From the NCBI GenBank assembly GCA_013375455.1, contig JABXJT010000023.1, forward strand, positions 3,512 to 67,511: DNA of 64,000 nucleotides, in the 5' to 3' direction. Below are positions 43,225 to 52,401 of this stretch, piece by piece (the first letter of the stretch is position 1; each line of letters begins with the position of its first letter). The stretch comes from Candidatus Helarchaeota archaeon (GTDB lineage: Archaea > Asgardarchaeota > Lokiarchaeia > Helarchaeales > HEL-GB-A). The translations under genes were made by a program, and so were the position numbers. Below the pieces are notes generated by a model, which worked only from the letters and a program-made list of their open reading frames with translations, searched no databases and had not been told where the DNA came from.

Positions 43225-43396
43225 AACATAGTATTTGGTAAGAATAAATATAAAAAGCTAGAGTAAATAAGTCTGTTCGATAACTCGAATTAAACATATG
43301 GCATATAAAAAGGAATTAAGATCAAATCTACATTAAAATTCGTTTTCAGTAAAAGTATTCGTTATTTAACAGTTATAATGAAATGAAGTGAAAAGA

Positions 43397-44401
43397 ATGA
43401 AGCTCATTCAATTTAAAATCAGAAATCCTTCTGGTGCAAATGTGAGAAATGGACTTTTGATTGGGAAGAAAATTTTAGATTTAAATTTTGCATATGTCAC
43501 TTATTTAACCCAAGAGTCGAAAGAGACGAAACCTTATGAGATTGCAAATGTGCGAATTTCTAATAATATGTTATCATTTTTAGATGGGGGAGAATTAGCA
43601 ATTGATGCAGCTCGTGAAACTGAAAAATATTTTTCTAATAGTATTAAAAATAAAGAAAAGATTTTTGGTCCTAAAGGGGAACAGTTAATTTATAGCCAAG
43701 AGGAGGTTACAATAATAGAACCGCTCACATATCCTCGCTATCTAGTCGATTTTATGACTTTCGAAACTCATTATAAACAAAGTCTTGCTCAATTAACGGA
43801 TTACGGATTATGGAAGAAGTATCCAATTGGCTATAAAAAAAATCCAAGTTCAATCATAGGACCAACAGATCCCATTATTTTTCCATCAGTAATAACTAAA
43901 TGGTTAGATTTTGAAGTAGAATTTGGAGTGGTGATTGGAAAACGGGGAAAAGATATAAATGAGGGAGAAGCAGGTGAGTATATTGCGGGATTTACTGTTT
44001 TAAATGATATTTCAGCTCGTGATATCGAAATTCCTGAAGTGCTCCTCCGATTGGGTCCATTTAAAAGTAAAGATTTTGATACAGCAGGACCTTTAGGACC
44101 CTGTATCGTAACAACTGATGAGATAGGAGACCCTCATAACTTAAAGATGGAGCTTCGAGTTAATGGAGAAATTAAGCAGCAAGGAAATACGAAAGATATG
44201 AAGTGGACGGTCTATCAATTAGTTGAATATACCTCAAGAGATCAAACTTTACTCCCTGGAACTCTTTTATGTTCGGGAAATCCTGGAAGATTAACAACCA
44301 AATCCATTTCGCGTAAAGAACGGTTAAAAGTTGGCGATGTATTAGAAGCAGAAATCGAGAAAATAGGAATCTTACATAATGAAATAATTGCTAAAAAATA
44401 A
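43397..44401 (+). CDS. Fumarylacetoacetate hydrolase family protein
   Basis: The C-terminal FAH fold is clear: YLVDFMTFETHY, IGPTDPIIFPSV, the metal-binding LDFEVEFGVVIGKRG, GFTVLNDISARDIE, and TPGTLLCSGNPG-like LLPGTLLCSGNPGR. The Glu pair in FEVEFG and a downstream Asp hold the metal. The size (334 aa) fits acylpyruvase/2-keto-3-deoxy-acid hydratase relatives. ATG at 43397 is preferred since gaagtg lies upstream; a GTG at 43388 adds three residues. It is followed after 18 bp by the sugar isomerase-like gene and probably shares its transcript. Confidence 0.83.
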   Translation: MKLIQFKIRNPSGANVRNGLLIGKKILDLNFAYVTYLTQESKETKPYEIANVRISNNMLSFLDGGELAIDAARETEKYFSNSIKNKEKIFGPKGEQLIYSQEEVTIIEPLTYPRYLVDFMTFETHYKQSLAQLTDYGLWKKYPIGYKKNPSSIIGPTDPIIFPSVITKWLDFEVEFGVVIGKRGKDINEGEAGEYIAGFTVLNDISARDIEIPEVLLRLGPFKSKDFDTAGPLGPCIVTTDEIGDPHNLKMELRVNGEIKQQGNTKDMKWTVYQLVEYTSRDQTLLPGTLLCSGNPGRLTTKSISRKERLKVGDVLEAEIEKIGILHNEIIAKK

Positions 44402-44419
44402 TATATATTGTGAAAGTAT

Positions 44420-45208
44420 ATGAAAAAAAGAATTCTTCTTGGCTTAGACAGAGGAGTTTGGAAGTTTAATCTCGAAAATATATGTCAAAAATGTGTTGAA
44501 TTACAATTAGATGGCTTAGAAATTCAGCCAGAACATCCAGAGATATTTAAGAATTTTCCTGATAATGGAGGCTTAAAGAAAGTTCTCACTGACTATGATC
44601 TCAAATATAATTCGATTCACGCTCCAATAAAGGATATAAATATTTCCAGTTACAATCCTAGAATTCGGGAAATTTCGTTATCTGAGTTGAAAAGAACTAT
44701 TAAATTTGCTGAAGGCCTTTCGGATGATGTTTTATACGTGGTCATTCATGGGGGGCAAAATTCATTCCGATCGGCATCCACTTTTGAAAAGGCATTCTTA
44801 CCAAAAGCAATTAATTTTACAATCGAGGCTTGTAAGGAACTGATGAAGGATTGTGAAGAATATGGGTTAAAACTCTCGATTGAAAACATGACATATTCGC
44901 CCTGGCGTTTGAGCTCTAAAATTAAATACCTAGATCAGATTTTTGAGCAAGTACCAGAATTAAAATTCACCTTCGACTTTCATCATGGAGTGTTCGGATC
45001 TGAGAGATATACCTTTCGAATTCTAAAAAAATACTTAGATCGGCTGATCAGTGTTCATATAGGTAATTTGTTTGAAATAAAAAAAATAAATACACTCATT
45101 AAACGTCCAAACCCTCATATTATTATTGAGCCCCATCATTTACGTAGAAGTCGAGGCATTTTTGAGCAACTTCAAATTTTAGTAAAGCAAATTCAGGGAC
45201 TTTATTGA
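44420..45208 (+). CDS. Sugar phosphate isomerase/epimerase-like TIM-barrel protein
   Basis: An AP-endonuclease-2/xylose-isomerase-like barrel: LDGLEIQPEHPEI, YNSIHAPIKDINI, YVVIHGGQNSF, LSIENMTYSPWRL (metal-binding Glu), FTFDFHHGVFG, SVHIGNLFEIKK and IIIEPHHLRRS. The size (262 aa) is normal for the family. It is related in fold, not in close sequence, to the second barrel of the NeuB fusion at 8387. It is probably transcribed with the FAH-family gene. The substrate is unknown. Confidence 0.75.
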   Translation: MKKRILLGLDRGVWKFNLENICQKCVELQLDGLEIQPEHPEIFKNFPDNGGLKKVLTDYDLKYNSIHAPIKDINISSYNPRIREISLSELKRTIKFAEGLSDDVLYVVIHGGQNSFRSASTFEKAFLPKAINFTIEACKELMKDCEEYGLKLSIENMTYSPWRLSSKIKYLDQIFEQVPELKFTFDFHHGVFGSERYTFRILKKYLDRLISVHIGNLFEIKKINTLIKRPNPHIIIEPHHLRRSRGIFEQLQILVKQIQGLY

Positions 45209-45244
45209 AATTTGAATTAAATAAATTCCTAGAAAAGTAAAATT

Positions 45245-46267
45245 TTATAATGTTTTTATCTCACGAATAGTTTCCTTCAAAAATTGAACGAGATTTTCTC
45301 GGGGAATGGATGCTCCACAAGCGAATCTATGACCGCCTCCAAATCCATTATATTTTTTGGAAATGGAGGAAATAAGGGTATTTATTGGGATTTTTGATCG
45401 AAAACTAATACGAGTTTTGTCACTTTTTGGTTTCTTTTTTCGTCGAAATATGAAATCTAGAAAATTTTGAAAGAAATTATAAAACCGATTCCGGAAAGCA
45501 GGCGGTCCATCGCCTATAGCTATTGCAAAATTGATACCGTCTTGATCTATCAAGTAACTTGCGGCAAAGCCAATATATTTTCGAAAAATATGAACGATAC
45601 TGATCGAACCGACGGATTCTTGGAGATTATTGATTCTGGCTTTCAATTTTTCTATCCAAAATCGTTTCTTTGTAGCACGATAGTAGAGCTTTTTAGCAAA
45701 ACCAACTCCATCTTTATCCTTTTCTTCAAATACGCTATAAAGAAATTCACGCCCATTGGTAATTCCAGCAAGAAGGCAGGCGTAGACATCAAAGATTTCT
45801 TCACGTCTGAACGAATTAATTATTTTTTGAACAAAAGGAGTGATTAATCTATCGCCAATAGCACCGATGCATAATAAAAACTCAGCCTTTCTTTTTTCCT
45901 TAATCTCATCTATGAAACTATGAAACAGTAATTCGCTACAACTCATCGAACTATCGCGTATTACTTGAATGCCTTCCGATTTCAACTTCTCATCAAACGC
46001 TTCAGCAAGTTGATGATGATCGAAAAGGGTAATATCAAAACCTTTATTGCGCAATTTAACTAAATTTTGGATGAATGTGTCAGTATCATCAGCGTTAAGA
46101 TCAAGAAGATATAACTTTTGAGGAGGATCTATGTTATAGATTCGTTTTAAGAGAATATTCACATATCTTACAGTGGAATATCGTAGATCATCTAAATTTT
46201 CTTTATTACTTAAAAGAAAAATTCCTGCCGACGCGAATCCATCCGCATCATTATGACATATAATCAA
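45245..46267 (-). CDS. DHH/DHHA1 family phosphoesterase
   Basis: The N-terminus ICHNDADGFASAG (residues 3-15) and the DHH motif LFDHHQL (Asp83-His84-His85) form the manganese site, and the C-terminal GGGHRFACGAS is the DHHA1 RNA/substrate-binding signature. The length (340 aa) fits archaeal single-strand DNA/RNA exonuclease or nanoRNase-like members. The TTG at 46267 is used because gagga lies 9 bases upstream; the frame is open ten codons further up (IEDRPYL). The next gene upstream ends 20 bp away on the same strand. Confidence 0.85.
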   Translation of the reverse strand: MIICHNDADGFASAGIFLLSNKENLDDLRYSTVRYVNILLKRIYNIDPPQKLYLLDLNADDTDTFIQNLVKLRNKGFDITLFDHHQLAEAFDEKLKSEGIQVIRDSSMSCSELLFHSFIDEIKEKRKAEFLLCIGAIGDRLITPFVQKIINSFRREEIFDVYACLLAGITNGREFLYSVFEEKDKDGVGFAKKLYYRATKKRFWIEKLKARINNLQESVGSISIVHIFRKYIGFAASYLIDQDGINFAIAIGDGPPAFRNRFYNFFQNFLDFIFRRKKKPKSDKTRISFRSKIPINTLISSISKKYNGFGGGHRFACGASIPRENLVQFLKETIREIKTL

Positions 46268-46287
46268 ATAGGGTCTATCCTCAATAA

Positions 46288-46665
46288 TTATTTTAATCTA
46301 AAAATGGTTAGAAGTTGTTTTTCAATTATATTTACCATAGCTTTATTTTCGCCCTCAATTTTGGCTTCTACCCAGCGTGAGGTTCCCTCACTGAAAATAC
46401 ACGTAATTTCTAGGTTTGAATTGCTAATTGATCCCTTAATTTTAATGCTTTCGAGGGGGGTGTGTTTACAGCGAATCATTTTATTTGGTGGAGAATTAAA
46501 GTCGGTGTAACGTATTGTAAAAGGGCCATTATGTTTCTTTCGCGGTCTACAATTTATTTCAACCTGTACCGAATTCCAATTAAAGGATGCAAAAGTCTTG
46601 AGGAATTTTACTGATTTGATTCTCCGTGTATTTGATGACGGAAGTGCAATGATTGACTCAAACAT
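46288..46665 (-). CDS. Small basic protein of unknown function
   Basis: The 125-residue protein starts at ATG and has a basic middle section (NCRPRKKHNGPFTIRY). A predicted beta-rich core (SIKIKGSISNSNLEITCIF, RWVEAKIEGENKAMVNII) ends in a helix, recalling small RNA-binding or KEOPS Pcc1-like folds, but I cannot support either. It lies directly upstream of the DHH phosphoesterase, so a nucleic-acid link is plausible. Confidence 0.55.
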   Translation of the reverse strand: MFESIIALPSSNTRRIKSVKFLKTFASFNWNSVQVEINCRPRKKHNGPFTIRYTDFNSPPNKMIRCKHTPLESIKIKGSISNSNLEITCIFSEGTSRWVEAKIEGENKAMVNIIEKQLLTIFRLK

Positions 46666-46846
46666 CGAGTTTCCTCTTTTAAAAGGTGTCTTAAAAATGG
46701 ATTTAGGCTAAACGTTCCTTTAACTACTGCTTGAATAATAAAACTTTTAAAAATTTAAAAAGTTTCTTCATAATGATTGTTTAAATTTTTGATTTAGGAT
46801 TTGAGAAAAAAAAGAAAAGGTATAATAAAAAATTGATGAAATTGGT

Positions 46847-47326
46847 TTATTTCAACTTGAATATTAATCGACAGCGATCTATTTCTTGTGGGCCGCCTCT
46901 TTTTCCTTCAATTGTCTCTTTGTATTCTTCATATTCGCCCACTACGGGGGCGCCTACTTTAATTGGTTTCCCACCAATTAAAGGATCTTGATTTTCGTCG
47001 TAGGTGATGTCGCCATCCATTAGTTGGGCAGAAATCATGGCTCCAATTTCCAGTTCAACTATTGCCACACAATATGGTTTTTTCATGGTATATCCTTTAT
47101 TCACGAAATGTGTTGTACCTACTCCAATACAAGTGAAGCTAGCGATTTTACCCTCTGGTTTAACCTCAACTAGTTCTAATTCAGGATTTTGGCATGCTGT
47201 GCAGATAACTTTGGCTGGTACTTGTATATCTCCGCATTTTTGGCATTTAGACCCGTAAAGTACCTTGTTGTCGATGCCATCCAAAAAATCTTTTGTATAG
47301 ACCTTCAAGTTCGTTATTTTAACCAT
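46847..47326 (-). CDS. DUF35 zinc-ribbon/OB-fold acyl-CoA-binding protein
   Basis: An N-terminal zinc ribbon (CQKCGDIQVPAKVICTACQNP) followed by an OB-fold (EGKIASFTCIGVGTTHF, YCVAIVELEIGAMISAQL) defines the DUF35 family. In archaea it bridges a thiolase and HMG-CoA synthase so that acetoacetyl-CoA is channelled. It follows the thiolase gene by 11 bp on the same strand, supporting that role. ATG at 47326 is preceded by gaggtgg; the GTG at 47335 would add three residues. Confidence 0.88.
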   Translation of the reverse strand: MVKITNLKVYTKDFLDGIDNKVLYGSKCQKCGDIQVPAKVICTACQNPELELVEVKPEGKIASFTCIGVGTTHFVNKGYTMKKPYCVAIVELEIGAMISAQLMDGDITYDENQDPLIGGKPIKVGAPVVGEYEEYKETIEGKRGGPQEIDRCRLIFKLK

Positions 47327-47337
47327 TTTTTCCACCT

Positions 47338-48597
47338 CTATTTCTTATAAACATGCACGACGCATGAACCGCCTGATCCTCCAACATTGTGTGTTAATGC
47401 GCATTCAACATCGAATTTAACCTGGCGTTCTCCTTCAGCTTGTCCGCGCATTTGTTTGAAAATTTCAACAGCTTGCGCCACACCTGTCGCGCCCACGGGA
47501 TGTCCTTTTGATTTAAGACCGCCACTTGTGTTTAGGGGTTTTGGACCATCCAAAGCTGTCTCACCGTCTCTAACTGCTTGATTTACGTCTTCTGGTTTCC
47601 AGAAGTCGAGGTCGGCCATTGCAACCATCTCAGCGATGGTGAAACAATCATGAACTTCCGCAATTTGAATATCTTTCGGTTTAACACCGGCCATTTTATA
47701 TGCCATTTGTGCTGCAGATTTAGCAGATCTTAAGGAAGTTAAACTTGGTCTATCATGAATTGCAAAGGTCTCCGAACCTTGACCCGTTCCTGCAATGTAT
47801 ATTGGTGTATCTGAATATTTCTTAGCAATTTCTTTTGTAGTAAGCACTAAACAAGCTGCACCATCAGTAACTAAAGAGCAATCAAATAATCGCATTGGGT
47901 ATGCTATGTAAGGATTAGCTGATAAATCTTTTAAGAAATCCATTTCATCCTTCCATGTTGGCTTAGGTTTTCCTCTTTTCTCGGCTTTTACGATTTTACC
48001 CTTCATAATGTCTGCAACACTTTTATTCATTTGTGCGAAGGGATTGAATGCCCCGTTATTATGGTTTTTAATACCTACTCGCATAAAGTCTTCCTTAGTG
48101 GTACCGTATTTCGCCATTTGAGCCGTACCCATCATGGCATAAAGACCAGGGAAGGTTACTCCTGCAAAAAATTCAAATATGCGGTCGGCTGCAGAAGCCA
48201 ATGTGTCCGTTACGCCAGCGGTTGGCAAATCTGTCATTTTTTCGACGCCACCAACCAATATAATGTCGTACATCCCAGATGCTATACCCAGAACACCTTC
48301 TCTTAGGGCGATTCCGCTACTTGCACAGGCATTCTCAGTCCTTAAAGCTGGTTTCGGGACAATCCCTGCCAATTCAGCACACATGGGTGCTAGATGTCCC
48401 TGACTTTCGAATAAATCACTGCTATAATTGCCTAGATATAAAGCTTCGATACTCTTTATATCGAAATTTTTATCGATAGTTTGAAGACAGTTGATAAAAG
48501 CTTCACCAAATAAATCACGACTATTTTTACCAGGAAATGCTCCAAATTTGGACATCCCGGCTCCAACTATCGCAACATCTCTTGCTAATTTGCCCAT
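47338..48597 (-). CDS. Archaeal thiolase (acetyl-CoA C-acetyltransferase family)
   Basis: A 419-residue thiolase-fold protein. The nucleophile Cys91 lies in RTENACASSGIAL, the catalytic His in SKGHPVGATGVAQ, and the C-terminal acid-base region is CALTHNVGGSGGSCVVHVY. EVHDCFTIAEM is typical of the archaeal/SCP2-type thiolase group. With the adjacent DUF35 gene it probably makes acetoacetyl-CoA for mevalonate and isoprenoid lipid synthesis; the HMG-CoA synthase is not in the window. It starts at ATG and has a 200-bp upstream region shared with the divergent DUF2299 gene. Confidence 0.9.
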   Translation of the reverse strand: MGKLARDVAIVGAGMSKFGAFPGKNSRDLFGEAFINCLQTIDKNFDIKSIEALYLGNYSSDLFESQGHLAPMCAELAGIVPKPALRTENACASSGIALREGVLGIASGMYDIILVGGVEKMTDLPTAGVTDTLASAADRIFEFFAGVTFPGLYAMMGTAQMAKYGTTKEDFMRVGIKNHNNGAFNPFAQMNKSVADIMKGKIVKAEKRGKPKPTWKDEMDFLKDLSANPYIAYPMRLFDCSLVTDGAACLVLTTKEIAKKYSDTPIYIAGTGQGSETFAIHDRPSLTSLRSAKSAAQMAYKMAGVKPKDIQIAEVHDCFTIAEMVAMADLDFWKPEDVNQAVRDGETALDGPKPLNTSGGLKSKGHPVGATGVAQAVEIFKQMRGQAEGERQVKFDVECALTHNVGGSGGSCVVHVYKK

Positions 48598-48800
48598 TTA
48601 TAACATCTCTTCATTTTCATTATAAAATAACGCCTTCCATTTCTAAAACTTAATTTAGATATTGTTGTTTATTGTTCTGAAATGCAAGGCTATTTTAATT
48701 CTGTGTTTAAGTAAAATAATATATTAATAATTCTTTTTATTGACAAAAGTTATGATCATTTAGAAGAGTTGAAATCACTTAATTTTTTTCGAATGGATGG

Positions 48801-49313
48801 ATGTTTTTGGACAGGAAACAGGTTGAAAAGAAAATAAAAGATTGGTGCATGGATGAAGGGATATTTAAAATCAAAAGGCCGAGTGATCCCAAGACCGATT
48901 TCATCATCGATTTAACTTATCCTTTTAATCATCCACGCCCCATGAGTTTCGTGGTCTTAGTCCCCAAAGAGCGAGACCTTCTGAAGATCATTTGTGGGAC
49001 GAAAATCTCCCCGCCTCATTTACAATGTCTCAAAAAGCCAGAAATACGTCAAAGATTTTTACAAACTTTTACTAAAAACATGCTCTTTATACAGGTAATT
49101 CATTCTATTAAACACGAGAAAAATGTACCCGTCTTTTGGGAACTCTCGGACCAAATTTATTTTGATGGATTAAACAAGAATGAATTCTTCAAGGCCATCA
49201 GGAAGGTTTATTTTGCGGCAATTTCGGCTATTCTGCTTTTAAATGAACTTTGTACGCCGGGAGAAATAGCAAAAACTACACCAGAAATGGATCATATTCC
49301 CTTTTATGGCTAG
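48801..49313 (+). CDS. DUF2299 family protein
   Basis: The 170-residue protein fits the archaeal DUF2299 family: N-terminal helix RKQVEKKIKDWCMDEGI, a short beta core DFIIDLTYPFNHPRPMSFVVLVP, and helices toward the C-terminus. It is short, cytosolic and has no catalytic motif that I know. It stands 18 bp ahead of the OGG1-like gene and is probably co-transcribed. The start is the last of two staggered ATG codons at 48797-48803; the choice does not affect the core. Confidence 0.7.
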   Translation: MFLDRKQVEKKIKDWCMDEGIFKIKRPSDPKTDFIIDLTYPFNHPRPMSFVVLVPKERDLLKIICGTKISPPHLQCLKKPEIRQRFLQTFTKNMLFIQVIHSIKHEKNVPVFWELSDQIYFDGLNKNEFFKAIRKVYFAAISAILLLNELCTPGEIAKTTPEMDHIPFYG

Positions 49314-49331
49314 GGTTCGATTGGGATCAAA

Positions 49332-50204
49332 GTGAAATTGAAACGGAATCTTTTTGATTTGAACCAATCTCTTTGCTGTGGGCAGGTTTTTCGATGGGAA
49401 CTTCAAGATGATCAATGGTGGTACGGGATCATCCGTGATCATGTAATTAAAATCAAGCAAGTTGAGGAACATTTGGAATTTGATATTTTCCCCGAGGTAT
49501 CAAATCCACAACAATTTATTTCTCAGTATTTTCGTTTAGATGATGATTTGGAATTCATTTATAAACAAATAAAGAAGGATCCGTATATTGAAGAAGCGAT
49601 TCGTGAAACCCGCGGACTACGGTTGATCAGGCAAGATCCGTGGGAATGCATGATCTCTTTTATTATTTCACAGCAAAATCAAATTCCCAAAATAAGTCGT
49701 AGCATAGAAACACTTTCCCATAAATATGGGACTCGTTATACTTTTGATGGAAAAGAATTTTATACATTTCCCTCTACTGAACAATTGAGCGCTGCAAAAT
49801 TAAATGAATTGAAGATTGGATTTGATAAAGGCGGTTGTGCACTTGGATACCGGGCTAAATATGTTGTGAGTTCAGCTTTAATCATAAAAAATAATGCGCT
49901 TGATTTACCATTGGAAGATTTCAGAGAGATGCCTTACGAAACTGCACATAAACTCTTACAAGAATCCTTTTGTGGGATTGGTCCAAAAGTGGCAGATTGC
50001 ATCTTGCTCTTTTCATTGGATAAGTTAGAGGCCTTTCCGCTGGACACGTGGATTCGGAAAATTATTTCAAACCTTTATTTCAAGAGTAAAAAAGTGAATG
50101 ATAAAAAAATAAAGGAGTTTTGCTCGGAATATTTTGGATATTTTGCGGGATACGCGCAAGAATATCTTTATTGTAACCGTCAAAAACTTTGTCAGAATTT
50201 TTAA
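49332..50204 (+). CDS. 8-oxoguanine DNA glycosylase (OGG1-type)
   Basis: An HhH-GPD base-excision glycosylase. The OGG1 N-terminal domain is visible (LNQSLCCGQVFRWE, WWYGIIRDHVIKI). The helix-hairpin-helix and catalytic loop is FCGIGPKVADCILLFSLDKLEAFPLDTWI, with Lys219 aligned to the OGG1 nucleophile and Asp238 to its helper. The end has two Cys (YCNRQKLCQ). GTG is used as start. The length of 290 aa fits bacterial-archaeal OGG1 proteins. It removes 8-oxoG opposite cytosine. Downstream after 46 bp is the gelsolin-like gene. Confidence 0.87.
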   Translation: MKLKRNLFDLNQSLCCGQVFRWELQDDQWWYGIIRDHVIKIKQVEEHLEFDIFPEVSNPQQFISQYFRLDDDLEFIYKQIKKDPYIEEAIRETRGLRLIRQDPWECMISFIISQQNQIPKISRSIETLSHKYGTRYTFDGKEFYTFPSTEQLSAAKLNELKIGFDKGGCALGYRAKYVVSSALIIKNNALDLPLEDFREMPYETAHKLLQESFCGIGPKVADCILLFSLDKLEAFPLDTWIRKIISNLYFKSKKVNDKKIKEFCSEYFGYFAGYAQEYLYCNRQKLCQNF

Positions 50205-50250
50205 AAAGACGTGAGTAAATTAATATCAGAATATTAATGAAAGTGTCATC

Positions 50251-50571
50251 ATGTCAGAACCCATCATCTATCATATTATTAAAGGAAAGTTAGTTGAGAT
50301 TAAATCCGCGATTTTCGCCAATGGAGATACTTACGTGGTTTTAAATCCTCCAAAGATTTGGATTTGGATCGGAAATAAATCAACTATTGATGAAAAGTTC
50401 GCAGCAGCACAACTTTCACAGAGTGAATTAATAAAAGAACATCGAGAATGCGAGATTAAAACCATTGAACAAGGGAACGAACCTGCGGAATTTCTAGATA
50501 TATTCGGAGATTCCATTAAATTCGTCGAGGGCGATGTGCACTCGCTCCTGAAACATCCAAAAGAAGAATAG
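50251..50571 (+). CDS. Single gelsolin-like domain protein
   Basis: The 106-residue protein is one gelsolin repeat: a strand-rich start, then DTYVVLNPPKIWIWIGNKS, the helix DEKFAAAQLSQSELIKEH, and a strand followed by EQGNEPAEFLDIFG. This order of YVVL, W-x-W-I-G, EK-aA, and EGxEP-eFl-F matches eukaryotic gelsolin/villin domains. Asgard archaea are known to encode short gelsolins that act on actin. There is no signal peptide. It sits 46 bp after the OGG1-like gene and just ahead of leuD, so it may be a passenger in the transcript. Calcium-site residues cannot be assigned by eye. Confidence 0.8.
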   Translation: MSEPIIYHIIKGKLVEIKSAIFANGDTYVVLNPPKIWIWIGNKSTIDEKFAAAQLSQSELIKEHRECEIKTIEQGNEPAEFLDIFGDSIKFVEGDVHSLLKHPKEE

Positions 50572-50584
50572 TTAACGTGAGAAA

Positions 50585-51097
50585 ATGGTAAATATCATTA
50601 AGGGAAAAGTCTGGAAATTTGGAGATAATATCGATACAGACGTGATCATTCCGGGTAGATACTTGACTATTCGAGATCCAGCACAAATGGCGTCCCATAC
50701 TTTTGAACCGATTCGCCCGGATTTCGCGAAAACAGTATCTAAAGGAGATATTATAATAGGGGGAGCCAATTTTGGGAGCGGAAGCAGTAGAGAAGAAGCC
50801 CCTTTTGTATTAAAGATCCTTGGAATTGCAGCCATTGTTGCCGAATCTTTTGCCAGAATATTTTACCGCAATGCAATTAATTTAGGTATCCCGCTTCTAG
50901 AATTAAAACAAGCATCTAAACATTTTTCTGAGGGAGATACCATAGAAATTACTTTTGAAGAGGGAATTATTAAAAACCTCACGAAAAATGCGAGCCATCA
51001 AGGAACCAAACTACCTGCGTTTCTGATGGACCTTATTAACGCAGGTGGTGCGATACCTGCAGTAAAAGAACGAATCAAGCAGGGAAAGAGAGCTTAG
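50585..51097 (+). CDS. leuD: 3-isopropylmalate dehydratase-like small subunit
   Basis: The swivel-domain small subunit: GDNIDTDVIIPGRYL, GDIIIGGANFGSGSSREEAP (the substrate-contacting loop) and VAESFARIFYRNAINLGIPLLE. The length of 170 aa is standard for archaeal LeuD/HacB. With the large subunit 22 bp downstream it forms a [4Fe-4S] hydro-lyase that isomerises 2-isopropylmalate or homologous tricarboxylic acids. Whether it serves leucine or another chain-elongation pathway cannot be told. The ATG start follows gtgagaaa. Confidence 0.9.
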   Translation: MVNIIKGKVWKFGDNIDTDVIIPGRYLTIRDPAQMASHTFEPIRPDFAKTVSKGDIIIGGANFGSGSSREEAPFVLKILGIAAIVAESFARIFYRNAINLGIPLLELKQASKHFSEGDTIEITFEEGIIKNLTKNASHQGTKLPAFLMDLINAGGAIPAVKERIKQGKRA

Positions 51098-51119
51098 GTT
51101 AAAAAAGGAGATACGAATT

Positions 51120-52373
51120 ATGCCAACCATTGCCGAGAAAATTTTTGCCTCGCATTGTGAAGAGTCGAAAGTTGATGCAGGGCAAATCGTAAATGCAGAT
51201 GTAGATGTAATTATGATGCATGAAATGCTTGGCATGCGCGTGGCGGATACATATGAAGAATTAAGTCTTGATAAAGTGACCTATCCAGACCGGGTTGTGG
51301 TTTTACTTGATCATTGGACTCCGGCAAACAGCATTGATGTTGCTATCGTTCATAAAACAACCCGTGATTTTGTTAAAAAATATTGCATTAAAAATTGGTT
51401 AGGGATGACGGAGGGCATCTGTCATCAAGTCATTCCTGAGAAGGGGTTTGCCTGGCCAGGAGCATTAATCGTTGGAACTGATAGCCATACCTGTACTTAC
51501 GGTGCATTTGGGGCATTTTCCACGGGAATTGGTTCGACAGATGCAGCGGTCCTTCTCGCAGAAGGAAAATTATGGTTTAAAGTACCAGAGTCTTTTAAAA
51601 TCAATTTACGAGGAGAAATTCCATCCTATATTGCTGGAAAGGATATTATTTTAAAGTTGATAACAGAAATTGGGATAGATGGAGCGACCTATCAAAGCGT
51701 GGAATTTCATGGGGAGGCAATAAAATCACTCAGTATTGATAGTCGAATGACTATTTCTAACATGGCTATTGAAATGGGGGGTAAGGCAGGAATTATTGAG
51801 CCAGATGAAGTGACATTACAATGGTTGAAAGGGCGTGTAATGCGTGAATTCAATGTTGTACGGGCAGATCCAGATGCAAATTATAGTGCTGAATTAGAAT
51901 TAGATGTTAATGCGTTAGACCCTCAAGTTGCGAAACCTCATAGCCCCGGAAATGCAGTTTCTGTTGGAAATATTCAGGGAATAAAATTTGATCAAGGATT
52001 CATTGGAAGTTGCACGAACGGGCGCTTGGAAGACCTGAGAATTGCAGCTAAAATTTTGAAAAACCAGAAAATTAGTAAAAACGTTCGGTTAATCATAACG
52101 CCTGCCTCGAAAGAAATATATCTGCAAGCTTTAAAAGAAAATCTTATAAATATTTTCATTGATGCTGGCGCAATAGTAACTCATCCCACTTGTGGAGTGT
52201 GCCTTGGCATTTTTGGTACGCTGGCACCAGGCGAAGTAAGCCTTTCTACTTCCAATCGCAACTTCATTGGTCGTCAGGGGAGTCGAGATGCGAAAATCTA
52301 TCTTGCAGCTCCAGCGACCGTTGCTGCCAGCGCCTTAAAGGGGATAATTACAGACCCCCGAGAGTTTTTGTGA
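51120..52373 (+). CDS. leuC: 3-isopropylmalate dehydratase-like large subunit
   Basis: An aconitase-superfamily large subunit. Iron-sulfur cluster ligands are seen in GSCTNGR near residue 300 and HPTCGVCLG near residue 355, and the N-terminal MHEMLGMRVADTYEEL and VGTDSHTCTYGAFGAFSTGIGSTD are family hallmarks. The 417-residue length is typical of the archaeal/2-methylcitrate-isopropylmalate type. It is co-transcribed with leuD after aaaaaggag. The following geranylgeranyl-reductase-like gene starts 28 bp later. Confidence 0.9.
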   Translation: MPTIAEKIFASHCEESKVDAGQIVNADVDVIMMHEMLGMRVADTYEELSLDKVTYPDRVVVLLDHWTPANSIDVAIVHKTTRDFVKKYCIKNWLGMTEGICHQVIPEKGFAWPGALIVGTDSHTCTYGAFGAFSTGIGSTDAAVLLAEGKLWFKVPESFKINLRGEIPSYIAGKDIILKLITEIGIDGATYQSVEFHGEAIKSLSIDSRMTISNMAIEMGGKAGIIEPDEVTLQWLKGRVMREFNVVRADPDANYSAELELDVNALDPQVAKPHSPGNAVSVGNIQGIKFDQGFIGSCTNGRLEDLRIAAKILKNQKISKNVRLIITPASKEIYLQALKENLINIFIDAGAIVTHPTCGVCLGIFGTLAPGEVSLSTSNRNFIGRQGSRDAKIYLAAPATVAASALKGIITDPREFL

Positions 52374-52401
52374 AAGAATTAATAAAAAGGAGTGAAGTGA
52401 A

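Noticed and set aside
46288..46665. KEOPS Pcc1 subunit
   Set aside because: Basic small protein of suggestive shape next to a DHH gene, but longer than Pcc1 and without its conserved residues, so left as unknown.
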